Assembly (NCBI GenBank): GCA_022827425.1
Contig: JAJDSZ010000026.1
Location: forward strand, 1-32,203
Source: Pseudomonadales bacterium
GTDB lineage: Bacteria; Pseudomonadota; Gammaproteobacteria; Pseudomonadales; Pseudohongiellaceae
DNA length: 32,203 nt
Reading direction: 5' to 3'
Positions 1-8,545 of this stretch are shown piece by piece (position 1 is the stretch's first letter; each line of letters opens with the position of its first letter). The position numbers and the translations under genes were made by a program. Under the pieces are notes generated by a model that was not told where the DNA came from, did no database searches, and saw only the letters and a program-made list of their open reading frames with translations.

Positions 1-2640
1 CTCCGGATTCCGGTGCATGCGGATTCGGCGAGCGACGACGGGGAGACCATCGACCTGGCGATCCGGCGGGCGGGGACGGGCACTTCCGAAAGTGACAGAC
101 AGCTCCTCGGCGCGGACGGCGCCGTGTCGTCCGACAACCTCCACGTCCGGGTAAGGGATGTGACCGACATGGCCAACGGCGCCGCGACGGTGACGATCGG
201 GAATGCGTCGGAGGCGCAGTTGTGGAAGCCGGTGGTGTCGATCGAGGCGGGCCCGCAGGTGTCCGAGGGCAACGACGCCACGTTCACGCTGAAGGCCAGT
301 CCGCCGCCGCTTGCGCCGCTGGACGTGAGCGTGCATGTCGGGGAAACGGACGTGTCGCACGATCTGACCGACCCGTTCAGCGGGATCCGGCGGCATCTGG
401 CCGAAGGGGACCTGGGTCTTCGGGTCGCGACCGTGGACACCACCGGGAGCACGGTCTTCGCGGTGCCGACGCGGACCAATGGCGCGGCGAACACCGGCGC
501 GGTCCGGGTGGCGCTGATGGATCCGGCCCTGGTGTTCGGTGACGGGGAGGCCGACTACTCGGTGGGCCGGCCGGACGTGGCGTATGTCGGGGTGGACACG
601 GCCGCGCCGGAATTCGAGGCGCAGCGGTCGGAGGAGTCGGCGGTGGCCGTGGCGCCGACCGAGCCGGTGCGGAACCTGCGGGTGACGGCGGTCGACGCCG
701 CGAGCGCGCAGGCGTCCTGGGACGCGGTGCCCCACGCCACGGCCTACCGGCTGGAATGGGAAGGGGGCAGCGGGGGCGACTACATCGGCGGGGGCTCGAA
801 CGGCGTCACCGACACCACGGGGACGATTAACCACAATGCTCCGGCGGCGATGACGCTGACGGTCCGGGTGACCCCTTGGCACGTGGCCGACGACGGCGAG
901 GTGCGGGAGCACGACGCGCTGGCGGCGACGGCGACGCTGGCCGTGGGTCCGGAGGACCCGCTCGCCGCGGCGGCGAGGGAATGCAGGGGGAACCTGGAGT
1001 CCGACATCCGGGGCTACATCGGCGAGCAGGCCGACGGGACGCCGCACGTGACGCGCTGGAAGCGGGTGCTGGCCGCCTTCGGGGTAGACAACGGCTATAC
1101 GAAGATGACATCCGCCGAGGCGCAGACCCACGCCGACCGGGGCTGGACCCGCTGGGACCCCGTGGTGACGGCGCTCCAGTGCCTGGAGGCGGCCGCCGCG
1201 GACGGGGACGGCCCCGTCCAGGCCGATCCCGTGATCTCGGTCGCGGGGGGCGGCGACGTGACGGAGGGGACTCTGGCGTCCTTCACCGTCACGGCGGACC
1301 CCGCGCCATCGGCGCCGCTGACGGTGACGCTGGCCATCGCCCAGAGCGGTGACTTCGCGGCCTCGGGGGAGACCGGGACGCGGGAGGTCGTCGTGCCCGC
1401 CGGGGGCAGCGTGACGATCGATGTCGCCACGGTGGACGACGCCGCGGACGAGCCGGACGGCTCGGTGAGCGCCACCGTCAACGCCGGCGCGGGCTACACC
1501 GTGGCGGCCCCGCCGGGGGACGCGGCTTCGGTGGCGGTCGCCGACGACGATCCCGCCCCGGCGGTGCCCGAATTCACCATCGGCGACGCGACGGCCGCCG
1601 AAGCCGACCGGTTCATGTGGTTCACGGTCAGCCTGAGCATGGCCCCGGAAAGCCCGGTGGGTGTCTCCTGGCGGACCCGGGAATCGACGCCGGCCTCGGC
1701 GCGGTCGGGCGACGATTTCCTGCGGACCGATTTCGGCTCGATCGAGTTCGCGCCGGGGGAGACGGTCCAGCGGCTCTGGGTCTACCTCCTCGATGACGGC
1801 CTGGACGAGGACGCGGAGACCTTCGAGGTGGTGCTGTCGAACCCGACGGGGGGCGCGGGGATCGCCGACGGGGTGGCGGTGGGCACCATCGGGGATTCGG
1901 GCGGAACGCCGCCGGCCGCCGCGCGCGAAGACGACGGGACGCCGCCGCCGGCGACCCCGGGCGCCTGCGTGAGCGTTTCCCAGTGGGACACCGTCAAGGG
2001 CTATTACGACGCCAACGCCAACCGTTCCCCGAACTACGGCGCCAACTGGTACCGCGTCCTGATCGCCTATCAACAGGACCGCGCCGACCAGGCCCTGCCC
2101 GGCTGGGTGGGCCAGACCGCCGAGCCCACCGCCGCCTACACCGCGGAGGAGGCGGCGGACGGGGAATCGAGGTGGTCCGGCTGGACCCCGGTGCGCGAGG
2201 CGCTGGAGTGTCTGGAAAGAACCTACGGCGGCACTTCAACGAGTTCCGCCATCGGCGGCGTCCCGACCACGGGCCGGTCCGGAGAAGTCGGCACCGGGAA
2301 TTCCGGCGGGGCGGTGGAACGCAAGCGCCGGAACCCGGCAACCGCCCCGGGGGGATTCGAGCCGGACGCGATGACGGATTTCGCCGCCGGAAGCTGCGTA
2401 TCCCCGCAACTGCGATCCGAGGCGACAGCGCGGGCGAGGGAAACCTGGCGCGGCCCGGCCCACGTGGAGCGCTGGCTGCGGGTGGCGCGGACCTTTTCCG
2501 GCGGCGCCAACGACGCCACGGTCGTCACCCCCGCCGAGGCGGGTTTCCACGCCGCAACCGGCCAGCCCGGCTGGCTCCCCGTGGCCGACGCCCTGCGCTG
2601 CATGGAGCAGCAATCCCTGCGGGAGGCGTTGTCGCGATAG
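1..2640 (+). CDS. Calx-beta / fibronectin-III repeat protein, 5'-truncated
   Basis: The reading frame is open from the first base of the window to TAG at 2638-2640. The N-terminus, and any signal peptide, therefore lies outside. Residues below are counted from the GTG at 13. A Calx-beta-like segment lies at about 72-196, a fibronectin type III-like segment at about 215-310, and two clear Calx-beta domains at about 404-510 and 517-627 (acidic DDGLDEDAETF-type ends). Three copies of a 66-81-residue module, each bounded by a pair of Cys, lie at 324-390, 652-733 and 795-863. They share an RW-x-RV core and end in PV-x3-AL-x-C-L/M-E. Calx-beta and FnIII domains are typical of large secreted or surface adhesion proteins; that role is inferred here. 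The codons are very rich in GGG, CCG and GAC compared with the next genes. I do not recognise a specific named protein. Confidence 0.85.
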   Translation, partial: LRIPVHADSASDDGETIDLAIRRAGTGTSESDRQLLGADGAVSSDNLHVRVRDVTDMANGAATVTIGNASEAQLWKPVVSIEAGPQVSEGNDATFTLKASPPPLAPLDVSVHVGETDVSHDLTDPFSGIRRHLAEGDLGLRVATVDTTGSTVFAVPTRTNGAANTGAVRVALMDPALVFGDGEADYSVGRPDVAYVGVDTAAPEFEAQRSEESAVAVAPTEPVRNLRVTAVDAASAQASWDAVPHATAYRLEWEGGSGGDYIGGGSNGVTDTTGTINHNAPAAMTLTVRVTPWHVADDGEVREHDALAATATLAVGPEDPLAAAARECRGNLESDIRGYIGEQADGTPHVTRWKRVLAAFGVDNGYTKMTSAEAQTHADRGWTRWDPVVTALQCLEAAAADGDGPVQADPVISVAGGGDVTEGTLASFTVTADPAPSAPLTVTLAIAQSGDFAASGETGTREVVVPAGGSVTIDVATVDDAADEPDGSVSATVNAGAGYTVAAPPGDAASVAVADDDPAPAVPEFTIGDATAAEADRFMWFTVSLSMAPESPVGVSWRTRESTPASARSGDDFLRTDFGSIEFAPGETVQRLWVYLLDDGLDEDAETFEVVLSNPTGGAGIADGVAVGTIGDSGGTPPAAAREDDGTPPPATPGACVSVSQWDTVKGYYDANANRSPNYGANWYRVLIAYQQDRADQALPGWVGQTAEPTAAYTAEEAADGESRWSGWTPVREALECLERTYGGTSTSSAIGGVPTTGRSGEVGTGNSGGAVERKRRNPATAPGGFEPDAMTDFAAGSCVSPQLRSEATARARETWRGPAHVERWLRVARTFSGGANDATVVTPAEAGFHAATGQPGWLPVADALRCMEQQSLREALSR

Positions 2641-2700
2641 CCCAACTCCCGTCATTCCGCGCGGAGTGAAGGTCCCCCTTCCCTTCATCCCGCGCGGAGT
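2641..2700. repeat. Partial tandem copies of the CATTCCGCGCGGAGT-type repeat
   Basis: Directly after the stop of the Calx-beta protein there are two degenerate half copies (about 2651-2667 and 2684-2700) of the sequence that forms the outer half of the neighbouring 38-bp palindrome. Each reads CAT(T/C)CCGCGCGGAGT. Together with the palindrome they make a small cluster of related repeat units. Confidence 0.7.
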
Positions 2701-2794
2701 CCCTCCCCCTGTCATTCCGCGCGCAGTCGCAGAATCTCCCCGGGAGGCCACCCCATGAGATTCTGCGACTGCGCGCGGAATGACAGGGGGAGGG
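2701..2794. repeat. Perfect 38-bp inverted repeat (large palindromic element)
   Basis: Arms at 2701-2738 and 2757-2794 are perfectly complementary over 38 bp, with an 18-nt spacer (2739-2756). As RNA this would be a very stable hairpin between the Calx-beta gene and the MoxR gene, so it could act as a transcription terminator or an mRNA 3'-end barrier. It has no U-run, so it is not a canonical intrinsic terminator. The inner part contains ATTCTGCGACT and GGAATGAC words that recur at about 10.38 kb and 14.61 kb, so it belongs to a dispersed repeat family. Confidence 0.9.
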
Positions 2795-2845
2795 TGTTCA
2801 CCGCCGGCGAGGGCGGCCCGGTGAATGGATTCCAGCGGCACGTGG

Positions 2846-2853
2846 TATAAAAT
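2846..2853 (+). promoter_or_regulatory. Possible -10 element (TATAAAAT) before the MoxR gene
   Basis: TATAAAAT lies 29 bp upstream of the ATG at 2882, in an AT-rich island within otherwise GC-rich DNA. No convincing -35 hexamer is visible about 17 bp upstream, so this is a tentative sigma-70 promoter for the MoxR-VWA pair. Confidence 0.4.
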
Positions 2854-2881
2854 TGCCGCTTTTCAAAATCAGGGAATCCAC

Positions 2882-3724
2882 ATGAACTTTGCCGGGACCG
2901 ACGCCTATGTAGCCACCGGGGAACTGCAGATGGCGGTCAACGCCGCGATTCGGCTGCGCAAACCCTTGTTGATCAAGGGCGAGCCGGGAACCGGCAAGAC
3001 CATGCTCGCCGAACAGATTGCCCTCGCGCTCGATCTGCCCTTCATCCAGTGGCACATCAAATCCACCACCCGGGCCCAGCAGGGCCTGTATGAATACGAC
3101 GCGGTGTCGCGCCTGCGGGATTCCCAACTCGGCGAGGAGAAAGTGCGCGACATCGGCAACTATATCGTCCAGGGCAAACTCTGGCAGGCCTTTGCCTCGG
3201 AGCGGCAATGCGTATTGCTGATCGACGAAATCGACAAGGCCGATATCGAGTTTCCCAATGACCTCCTGCTCGAACTCGACAAGATGGAGTTCTACGTCTA
3301 TGAAACCCGGGAGCTGATCAAGGCCAGAACCCGGCCCATCGTGGTGATTACCAGCAACAATGAAAAGGAGCTGCCGGACGCTTTCCTGCGCCGTTGCTTC
3401 TTCCATTACATCGATTTCCCCGACACCCTCACCATGGAAAAAATCATCGATGTCCATTACCCCGATATCCGCAAGAAACTGGTGCGCGAGGCCATGGAGA
3501 TTTTCTTCGACCTGCGCAAGGTGCCGGGCCTGAAGAAAAAGCCCTCCACATCGGAACTGCTCGATTGGCTCAAGCTCTTGATGGCGGACGACATGCCCGA
3601 CGACGTGCTCAAGGACCGCGACTCGGCCAGCGCGATTCCGCCGCTCTACGGCGCCCTGCTGAAAAATGAGGGAGACGTGCAATTGCTCGAAAAACTCGCC
3701 TTCATGCACCGCGCAGGGCGCTGA
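2882..3724 (+). CDS. MoxR-family AAA+ ATPase
   Basis: This 280-residue protein has Walker A GEPGTGKT at 33-40, Walker B VLLIDEID at about 111-118, a sensor-1 region ending in TSNN at about 161-164, and an arginine-finger-like LRRC just after. This is the MoxR (AAA_3/AAA_5) layout. Such ATPases act as chaperones that remodel or load metal cofactors into partner enzymes, usually with a VWA protein encoded next door, as here. The start was placed at ATG 2882 because AGGGA precedes it and homologous proteins begin close to this point. An in-frame ATG at 2825 would add 19 unlikely residues and would overlap the putative promoter. The substrate is unknown: no oxidoreductase target is adjacent. It is probably cotranscribed with the VWA gene. 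Confidence 0.93.
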   Translation: MNFAGTDAYVATGELQMAVNAAIRLRKPLLIKGEPGTGKTMLAEQIALALDLPFIQWHIKSTTRAQQGLYEYDAVSRLRDSQLGEEKVRDIGNYIVQGKLWQAFASERQCVLLIDEIDKADIEFPNDLLLELDKMEFYVYETRELIKARTRPIVVITSNNEKELPDAFLRRCFFHYIDFPDTLTMEKIIDVHYPDIRKKLVREAMEIFFDLRKVPGLKKKPSTSELLDWLKLLMADDMPDDVLKDRDSASAIPPLYGALLKNEGDVQLLEKLAFMHRAGR

Positions 3725-3746
3725 AGCCAAAACCGGCTGCAAGCCG

Positions 3747-4925
3747 ATGCTCATCCGCTTTTTCACCCACCTCAAGGACAGCGGCCTGCCGGTTTCGGTG
3801 ACAGAGTTGTTCGCCCTGCTTGAGTGCCTCGACGAAAACATCGTCTTTGGCAATGTGGATGATTTCTACCATCTCGCCCGCCTATGCATGGTCAAGGACG
3901 AAAAGCACTTCGACCGCTTCGACCGGGCTTTCTCCAGCTATTTCAAGGATATCGAGGCAGCCGGCGACATTCTGCTCCACAAGCTGCCCGAAGAATGGCT
4001 GCGGCGTCGCTTCGAGGCTTCCCTCAGCGAGGAGGACAAGGCGCGCCTCGAAAGCCTCGGCGGCCTTGAGAAACTGCTGGAGGAATTCCGCAAGCGTCTG
4101 GAAGAACAGGGCAAACGCCACGAAGGCGGCAGCAAATGGATCGGCACCGGCGGCACTTCGCCTTTTGGCGCCTATGGCTACAACCCGGAGGGAATTCGCA
4201 TCGGCCGGCCGGAAGGCGGAAGCGGCAAGGCGGTCAAGGTCTGGGACCGGCGCGAATACCGCGACCTCGACGACAGCGTGGAGATCGGCACCCGCAATAT
4301 CAAGCTCGCCCTGCGCAAGCTGCGCAAGTTCGCGCGCACCGGCGCCGAGGAGGAACTCGACATGAACGAGACGATTTCCTCCACCGCCAAAAAGGCCGGC
4401 CTGCTCGACATCAAGATGGTCCCGGAGCGCCACAACGCGGTGAAGGTGCTGCTCTTCTTCGATGTGGGCGGCTCCATGGACCCGCACGTCAAGGTTTGCG
4501 AGGAGCTGTTTTCAGCGGCGCGTTCCGAGTTCAAGCATCTGGAATACTATTATTTCCACAATTTTCTCTATGAATCGGTCTGGACCCGGGGCCGGCGGCG
4601 CCACGCCGAAACCGAATCGACCTTTGAACTGATTCACAGGTATCCAGCGGACTACAAGGTCATCTTTGTCGGCGACGCCACCATGGCGCCCTATGAAATC
4701 ACCCACGCCGGCGGCAGTATCGAGCATTACAACGAGGAGCCCGGCGCGGTCTGGATGCAGCGCGTGAGCGCGTATTTCGAGCATCTGGTCTGGCTCAATC
4801 CCACGCCGCGCGACTATTGGGAGCACAGCTACTCCATCGGCCTCGTGCGGGAACTCGTGACCAACCGCATGATGCCGTTGACCATAAAAGGGCTGGAAGA
4901 AGCCATGGCCAGCCTGCTGCGCTAG
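3747..4925 (+). CDS. CoxE-like VWA domain protein
   Basis: This 392-residue protein starts MLIRFFTHLKDSGLPVS, the typical opening of the VWA/CoxE-like family that partners MoxR ATPases. The N-terminal helical part (to about 130) is followed by a charged Lys/Glu-rich linker and a C-terminal von Willebrand A fold. The metal-ion site reads DVGGSM at residues 239-244, so the first Ser of the usual DxSxS motif is Gly; later parts include a GDATMAPYE segment. ATG 3747 is preferred over an overlapping in-frame ATG at 3666, because the upstream residues are a Cys/Ser-rich shadow of the MoxR C-terminus. It lies 22 bp after the MoxR stop. The pair most likely forms a MoxR-VWA chaperone complex; the client is unknown. 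Confidence 0.9.
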   Translation: MLIRFFTHLKDSGLPVSVTELFALLECLDENIVFGNVDDFYHLARLCMVKDEKHFDRFDRAFSSYFKDIEAAGDILLHKLPEEWLRRRFEASLSEEDKARLESLGGLEKLLEEFRKRLEEQGKRHEGGSKWIGTGGTSPFGAYGYNPEGIRIGRPEGGSGKAVKVWDRREYRDLDDSVEIGTRNIKLALRKLRKFARTGAEEELDMNETISSTAKKAGLLDIKMVPERHNAVKVLLFFDVGGSMDPHVKVCEELFSAARSEFKHLEYYYFHNFLYESVWTRGRRRHAETESTFELIHRYPADYKVIFVGDATMAPYEITHAGGSIEHYNEEPGAVWMQRVSAYFEHLVWLNPTPRDYWEHSYSIGLVRELVTNRMMPLTIKGLEEAMASLLR

Positions 4926-4967
4926 GTATTTTCTGAAAATTCCCTGGAAACCGACGGCATGAAGTCC

Positions 4968-5999
4968 TCATTCCGCTGGATCTTCAGGCAATCGGATTCC
5001 CACGCCGAGCAGGCGTACCGGTTTGTCGCCGCGCTGGAATCCGGTTTCGAGCAGTTGGGCGAAACTTTCCGCCGCAAGCGACGCCGACAGCATTTCCACG
5101 GTGGTCTGGCTGAAGTCGTGGAACTTGATTTTCACCACCTGCTTGCGAATCCGCACCGGCTCGGGGCGCCCGCCAATACGTCGCTCCAACTGGGCGATCA
5201 GGCCCGGCAATTCCGCCAGACAGGCCGGCAAGTCCGGCAGATCGCTGGCGTAGGTGCGCTCCACGCTGATGGATTTGCGGATCCGGTGCGGCTGCACCGG
5301 CCGCTCGTCAATGCCCCGGCTCTGCAGATACAGCCGCTGGCCGAAGCGACCGAAACGCCGCTGTAATTCTTCCCGCGGAAAGCCCTGCAACTCGCCGCAG
5401 GTGGCAATGCCGAGTTCGCGCAGTTTGCCGCTGGTCACCTTGCCCACGCCATGCAATCTGGAAACCGGCAATTTCGCAATGAAATCCGCCACCGCCTCCG
5501 GGGCCACCAGATACTGGCCGTCGGGCTTGTTCCAGTCGCTGGCGATCTTGGCGAGAAGCTTGTTCGGCGCGATGCCGGCGGAGATGGTGATGCCGATTTC
5601 CTCCCGCACCGCCTTGCGTATCGCCCCGGCGATACGAACCGCATCGCCGCCGAATTCCCGGCAGGCGCTGACGTCGAGATAGGCCTCATCGAGTGAAAGC
5701 GGCTCGATGAGATTCGTGTAACGGCGGAAAACTTCGTGCACCTGGCGGGAAATCCGCCGGTACTTTTCCATGTCCGGGCGGATAATGATCAGATTGGCGC
5801 AGCGTCGCCGGGCCGTGGCCGAGGGCATGGCGGAGTGAATGCCGAACCTGCGCGCCACATAGTTGCAGGTGGCGATGACTCCGCGCTGCTCCGGCAAGCC
5901 GCCCACGGCCACGGGCTTGCCCGCGAGGGCGGGATTGTCCCTCTCCTCCACCGAAGCGTAGAAGCTGTCGCAGTCGCAATGGATGATGTGGGGCGCCAT
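4968..5999 (-). CDS. dinB: DNA polymerase IV (Y family)
   Basis: This 343-residue protein is an error-prone translesion polymerase. The N-terminal motif has the metal-binding Asp9 followed by the steric-gate FY at 13-14. The second catalytic motif SLDEAYLDV gives Asp104/Glu105. A helix-hairpin-helix thumb (HGVGKVTSGKLRELG) and a little-finger domain follow. The protein ends soon after the LLGVGIRL strand and lacks the QLxLxL-type sliding-clamp tail seen at the end of E. coli DinB. The ATG at 5999 lies 17 bp after the serC stop, so it appears to be the last gene of a serA-serC-dinB unit. I see no SOS box just upstream. Confidence 0.95.
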   Translation of the reverse strand: MAPHIIHCDCDSFYASVEERDNPALAGKPVAVGGLPEQRGVIATCNYVARRFGIHSAMPSATARRRCANLIIIRPDMEKYRRISRQVHEVFRRYTNLIEPLSLDEAYLDVSACREFGGDAVRIAGAIRKAVREEIGITISAGIAPNKLLAKIASDWNKPDGQYLVAPEAVADFIAKLPVSRLHGVGKVTSGKLRELGIATCGELQGFPREELQRRFGRFGQRLYLQSRGIDERPVQPHRIRKSISVERTYASDLPDLPACLAELPGLIAQLERRIGGRPEPVRIRKQVVKIKFHDFSQTTVEMLSASLAAESFAQLLETGFQRGDKPVRLLGVGIRLPEDPAE

Positions 6000-6016
6000 G
6001 GCAGGCGGCCGCGAAC

Positions 6017-7108
6017 TCAGGCGCGGCTGCGCTCGAAGTGTTCCATGAAATCCGCCAGCGCCTCGCAGCCCGCGACAGGCATGGCATTGTAGATCGACGC
6101 CCGGGCGCCGCCCACATTGCGGTGTCCCTTGAGGGCATACAGGCCGCTGTCGCCCGCCTCCCGCAGAAAGTCCCCGAGCCGCGCGTCATCGGCGAGATGA
6201 AAAGTCACATTCATATGGGATCGATGCGGCGGATGGGCTGTGCCCCGGTAGAAATCGCTTTGGTCGATGACATCGTACAGCAGCGCCGCCTTGGCCGCGT
6301 TGCGTTGCTCGATGGCCGCAACGCCGCCTTCATCCCGCAGCCATTCGAGCACGAGCTTCATCAGGTACAGCGCAAAAGTGTTGATGGTATTGGCCAGGGA
6401 ATGTTTTTCGGCGCAGGCCCGGTAATTGAGCAGGGCGGGGGTTTCCGGCAGGGCATGGCCGAGCAGGTCCTCGCGGATGATCACCACGGCAAGTCCGGAA
6501 GGCCCGAGGTTTTTCTGCAGCGAAGCGAAAACCGCCCCGAACCGGTTCATGTCGAACCGCCGCGACAGCAATTCCGAGGTCATGTCGGCCACCAGGGGAA
6601 TGGCGCCGGTATCGGGAAAATCGTTCCAGCGGGTGCCGTAGATCGTGTTGTTGCTGGTGATGTGGGCGTAGGAAGCGTCGGGGGCCAGCCCGTCCGCCGG
6701 GAACTCGGGAATCCGGTCGAAATTGCTGGCGGCGCTGCTGCGGGAAGTGTCGATTTCGCCATAGCGGGCGGCTTCCTTCGCCGCGAGATTGGCGAAATTG
6801 CCGGACACCGCATAGGCGGCCCGGCGCGCCGGAAGGCGCTGAATCAGATTGAGGGGAATCGCCGAAAACTGCATCTGGGCGCCGCCGTGGACGTAGAGGA
6901 TCCGGTAGTTTTCCGGGATTTCCGCAAGTTCGGCGAGCAGCGCGTCGGCGGTCTCGACAATCTCCATGAAATCCGCCGAACGATGGCTGATTTCAATCAC
7001 CGAAGCGCCGATATCCCGATAGTTCAGAAACTCCCGCTGGGCCTGCTCCATCACCGGTCCCGGCAACATGGCGGGGCCTGCGCCGAAATTGTAAACCCTT
7101 CCACTCAT
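6017..7108 (-). CDS. serC: Phosphoserine aminotransferase
   Basis: This 363-residue PLP enzyme converts 3-phosphohydroxypyruvate and glutamate to O-phosphoserine (serine synthesis) and also serves pyridoxal phosphate synthesis in gammaproteobacteria. It starts MSGRVYNFGAGPAMLP, the standard family opening, and carries the HGGAQMQF phosphate-binding loop and the PLP Lys199 in LQKNLGPSG. The reading frame continues upstream but only as antisense-like sequence. ATG 7108 is chosen because AGGAG precedes it and the family start matches. It begins 11 bp after the serA stop, giving a serA-serC order in which the two consecutive enzymes of serine synthesis are coexpressed. Confidence 0.97.
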   Translation of the reverse strand: MSGRVYNFGAGPAMLPGPVMEQAQREFLNYRDIGASVIEISHRSADFMEIVETADALLAELAEIPENYRILYVHGGAQMQFSAIPLNLIQRLPARRAAYAVSGNFANLAAKEAARYGEIDTSRSSAASNFDRIPEFPADGLAPDASYAHITSNNTIYGTRWNDFPDTGAIPLVADMTSELLSRRFDMNRFGAVFASLQKNLGPSGLAVVIIREDLLGHALPETPALLNYRACAEKHSLANTINTFALYLMKLVLEWLRDEGGVAAIEQRNAAKAALLYDVIDQSDFYRGTAHPPHRSHMNVTFHLADDARLGDFLREAGDSGLYALKGHRNVGGARASIYNAMPVAGCEALADFMEHFERSRA

Positions 7109-7119
7109 GGCGCAGGCTC

Positions 7120-8301
7120 CTAGAACGCGGTGACTTTGATGATCTGTTCCACGCCGCGCATGGCGTCGAGGATTTTTGGCGACGCCGGCTGTTCCAGGTC
7201 GATCAGGTTGTAGGCGATATCGCCGCGGCTCTTGTTGAGCAGGTCGACTACGTTGATATTCTGGTCGGCGAGAATCGAGGTGATCTGCCCGAGCATTTTC
7301 GGCACATTGCGGTTGGCTATGGCCAGCCGCGTTCCCGGCGCCGCGCCGGGTATCCGTTCCAGATGCAGATTGGGGAAATTCACCGAATTGCTGATATTGC
7401 CGTTTTCCAGGAAATCCCGCAGTTGATTCGCCGCCATGACGGCGCAATTCTCCTCCGCCTCCCGGGTGCTTGCGCCGATATGGGGCATGCTGATCACATC
7501 ATCCCGGCCAATCAGTTCGGCCTGGGGAAAATCACTGACGTAACTCTGCAGTTGCCCGGAATCCAGGGCTTCCCGCAGGGCCTCCACATCGACGATTTCC
7601 TCCCGGGCGAAATTGAGCAGGCTGGCGCCGGGCTTCATGGCGGCGAACAGCTCGCGATTCATCAGGCCCCGGGTCGAATCGAGCACGGGCAGGTGCAGGC
7701 TCACATAATCCGAACTTGCCGCCAGAGCCTGCAGGCTGTCCTTGCGCTTGACCTTATTGGGCAGGCGCCAGGCGGCCTCCACCGACAATGCCGGGTCATA
7801 GCCGTGGACTTTCATGTTGAGCCGGATGCCCATTTCGGCCACCCGGGAACCAATGGCCCCGAGCCCGATCACGCCAAGGGTCTTGCCGGCGATTTCCGAG
7901 CCCTTGAACTGCTTCTTGTTCGATTCGATCAGGCGCGAATACTCGGCCGGGTCGCTGACGCCATTCTCTTCGGCGAAACGGATGCCCGGAATAATCCCCC
8001 GGGAAGCGAGCAGCAGGCCGCAAAGCACGAGTTCCTTCACCGCATTGGCATTGGCGCCGGGGGTATTGAAAACCACCACCCCGGCCCTGGTGCAATCCTC
8101 CACCGGCACGTTGTTGGTGCCGGCCCCGGCCCGGGCCACCGCCCGCAGCCCGCCATTGACCATGGCCGGGTCGAGCTTGTGGCTGCGCAGCAGGATCGCA
8201 TGGGGGTCCACCTGGGAGTTGCCGAAGCGGTACATTTTCGGCGGGAAAATCGCCAGTCCCCGGTCCGCGATCGAATTGTAAAGCTGGATACGGTACATCA
8301 T
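7120..8301 (-). CDS. serA: D-3-phosphoglycerate dehydrogenase with ACT domain
   Basis: This 393-residue NAD-dependent 2-hydroxyacid dehydrogenase catalyses the first step of serine synthesis. Visible features are the VARAGAGTNNVPV substrate-loop region, the nucleotide-binding GLGAIGSRVAE, the catalytic Arg in NFAREEIVD and the catalytic His in MPHIGAST. A C-terminal ACT domain begins near LAIANRNVPKMLGQI; in the family this domain is linked to serine feedback. The length fits the short-form PGDH with one ACT domain. The neighbouring serC and the absence of other substrates nearby support SerA over another hydroxyacid dehydrogenase. Two ATGs sit in tandem (8301 and 8298); either could be the start. 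A CATAAT sequence on the minus strand at 8373-8378 is a possible promoter element. Confidence 0.95.
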   Translation of the reverse strand: MMYRIQLYNSIADRGLAIFPPKMYRFGNSQVDPHAILLRSHKLDPAMVNGGLRAVARAGAGTNNVPVEDCTRAGVVVFNTPGANANAVKELVLCGLLLASRGIIPGIRFAEENGVSDPAEYSRLIESNKKQFKGSEIAGKTLGVIGLGAIGSRVAEMGIRLNMKVHGYDPALSVEAAWRLPNKVKRKDSLQALAASSDYVSLHLPVLDSTRGLMNRELFAAMKPGASLLNFAREEIVDVEALREALDSGQLQSYVSDFPQAELIGRDDVISMPHIGASTREAEENCAVMAANQLRDFLENGNISNSVNFPNLHLERIPGAAPGTRLAIANRNVPKMLGQITSILADQNINVVDLLNKSRGDIAYNLIDLEQPASPKILDAMRGVEQIIKVTAF

Positions 8302-8511
8302 GCTTCCCTGAATACGACAAGCTGAACGAAATGGATGAGTCCGAGGCCGCGGCAGCTCCCGCTGGGGCCGCGATTATGGCGCGGATGGGGCCTGAATGCC
8401 AGTGGGCAGGGCTTCTCGGCTTCCTGCCTCGCACACTGTCCGATGCGGCTACCCGAAAGCGGCTCGCGGCATCTCATTTCCGTGATTCAACGCATGGCGA
8501 TGCAACTTTGC

Positions 8512-8517
8512 CATAAT
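8512..8517 (+). promoter_or_regulatory. Possible -10 element (CATAAT)
   Basis: The 244-bp divergent gap between serA and the metallo-hydrolase gene (8302-8545) holds one CATAAT on each strand (8512-8517 plus; 8373-8378 minus). The plus-strand copy is 28 bp upstream of the GTG at 8546. The -35 regions are poor matches. Nothing else recognisable was seen in this gap. Confidence 0.28.
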
Positions 8518-8545
8518 GGGGGCTGGGCGGGGAAGGAGGTGGAAA

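Noticed and set aside
4926-4967. Possible frameshift extension of dinB carrying a clamp motif
   Set aside because: Both other frames downstream of the stop were read and neither gives a QLxLxL-like sequence.
7109-7123. 15-nt identity between the serA/serC junction and the right arm of the 18844-19012 element
   Set aside because: The segment includes the serA stop and the AGGAG site of serC, so the match is short and explained by coding and ribosome-binding constraints; no arm partner is nearby.
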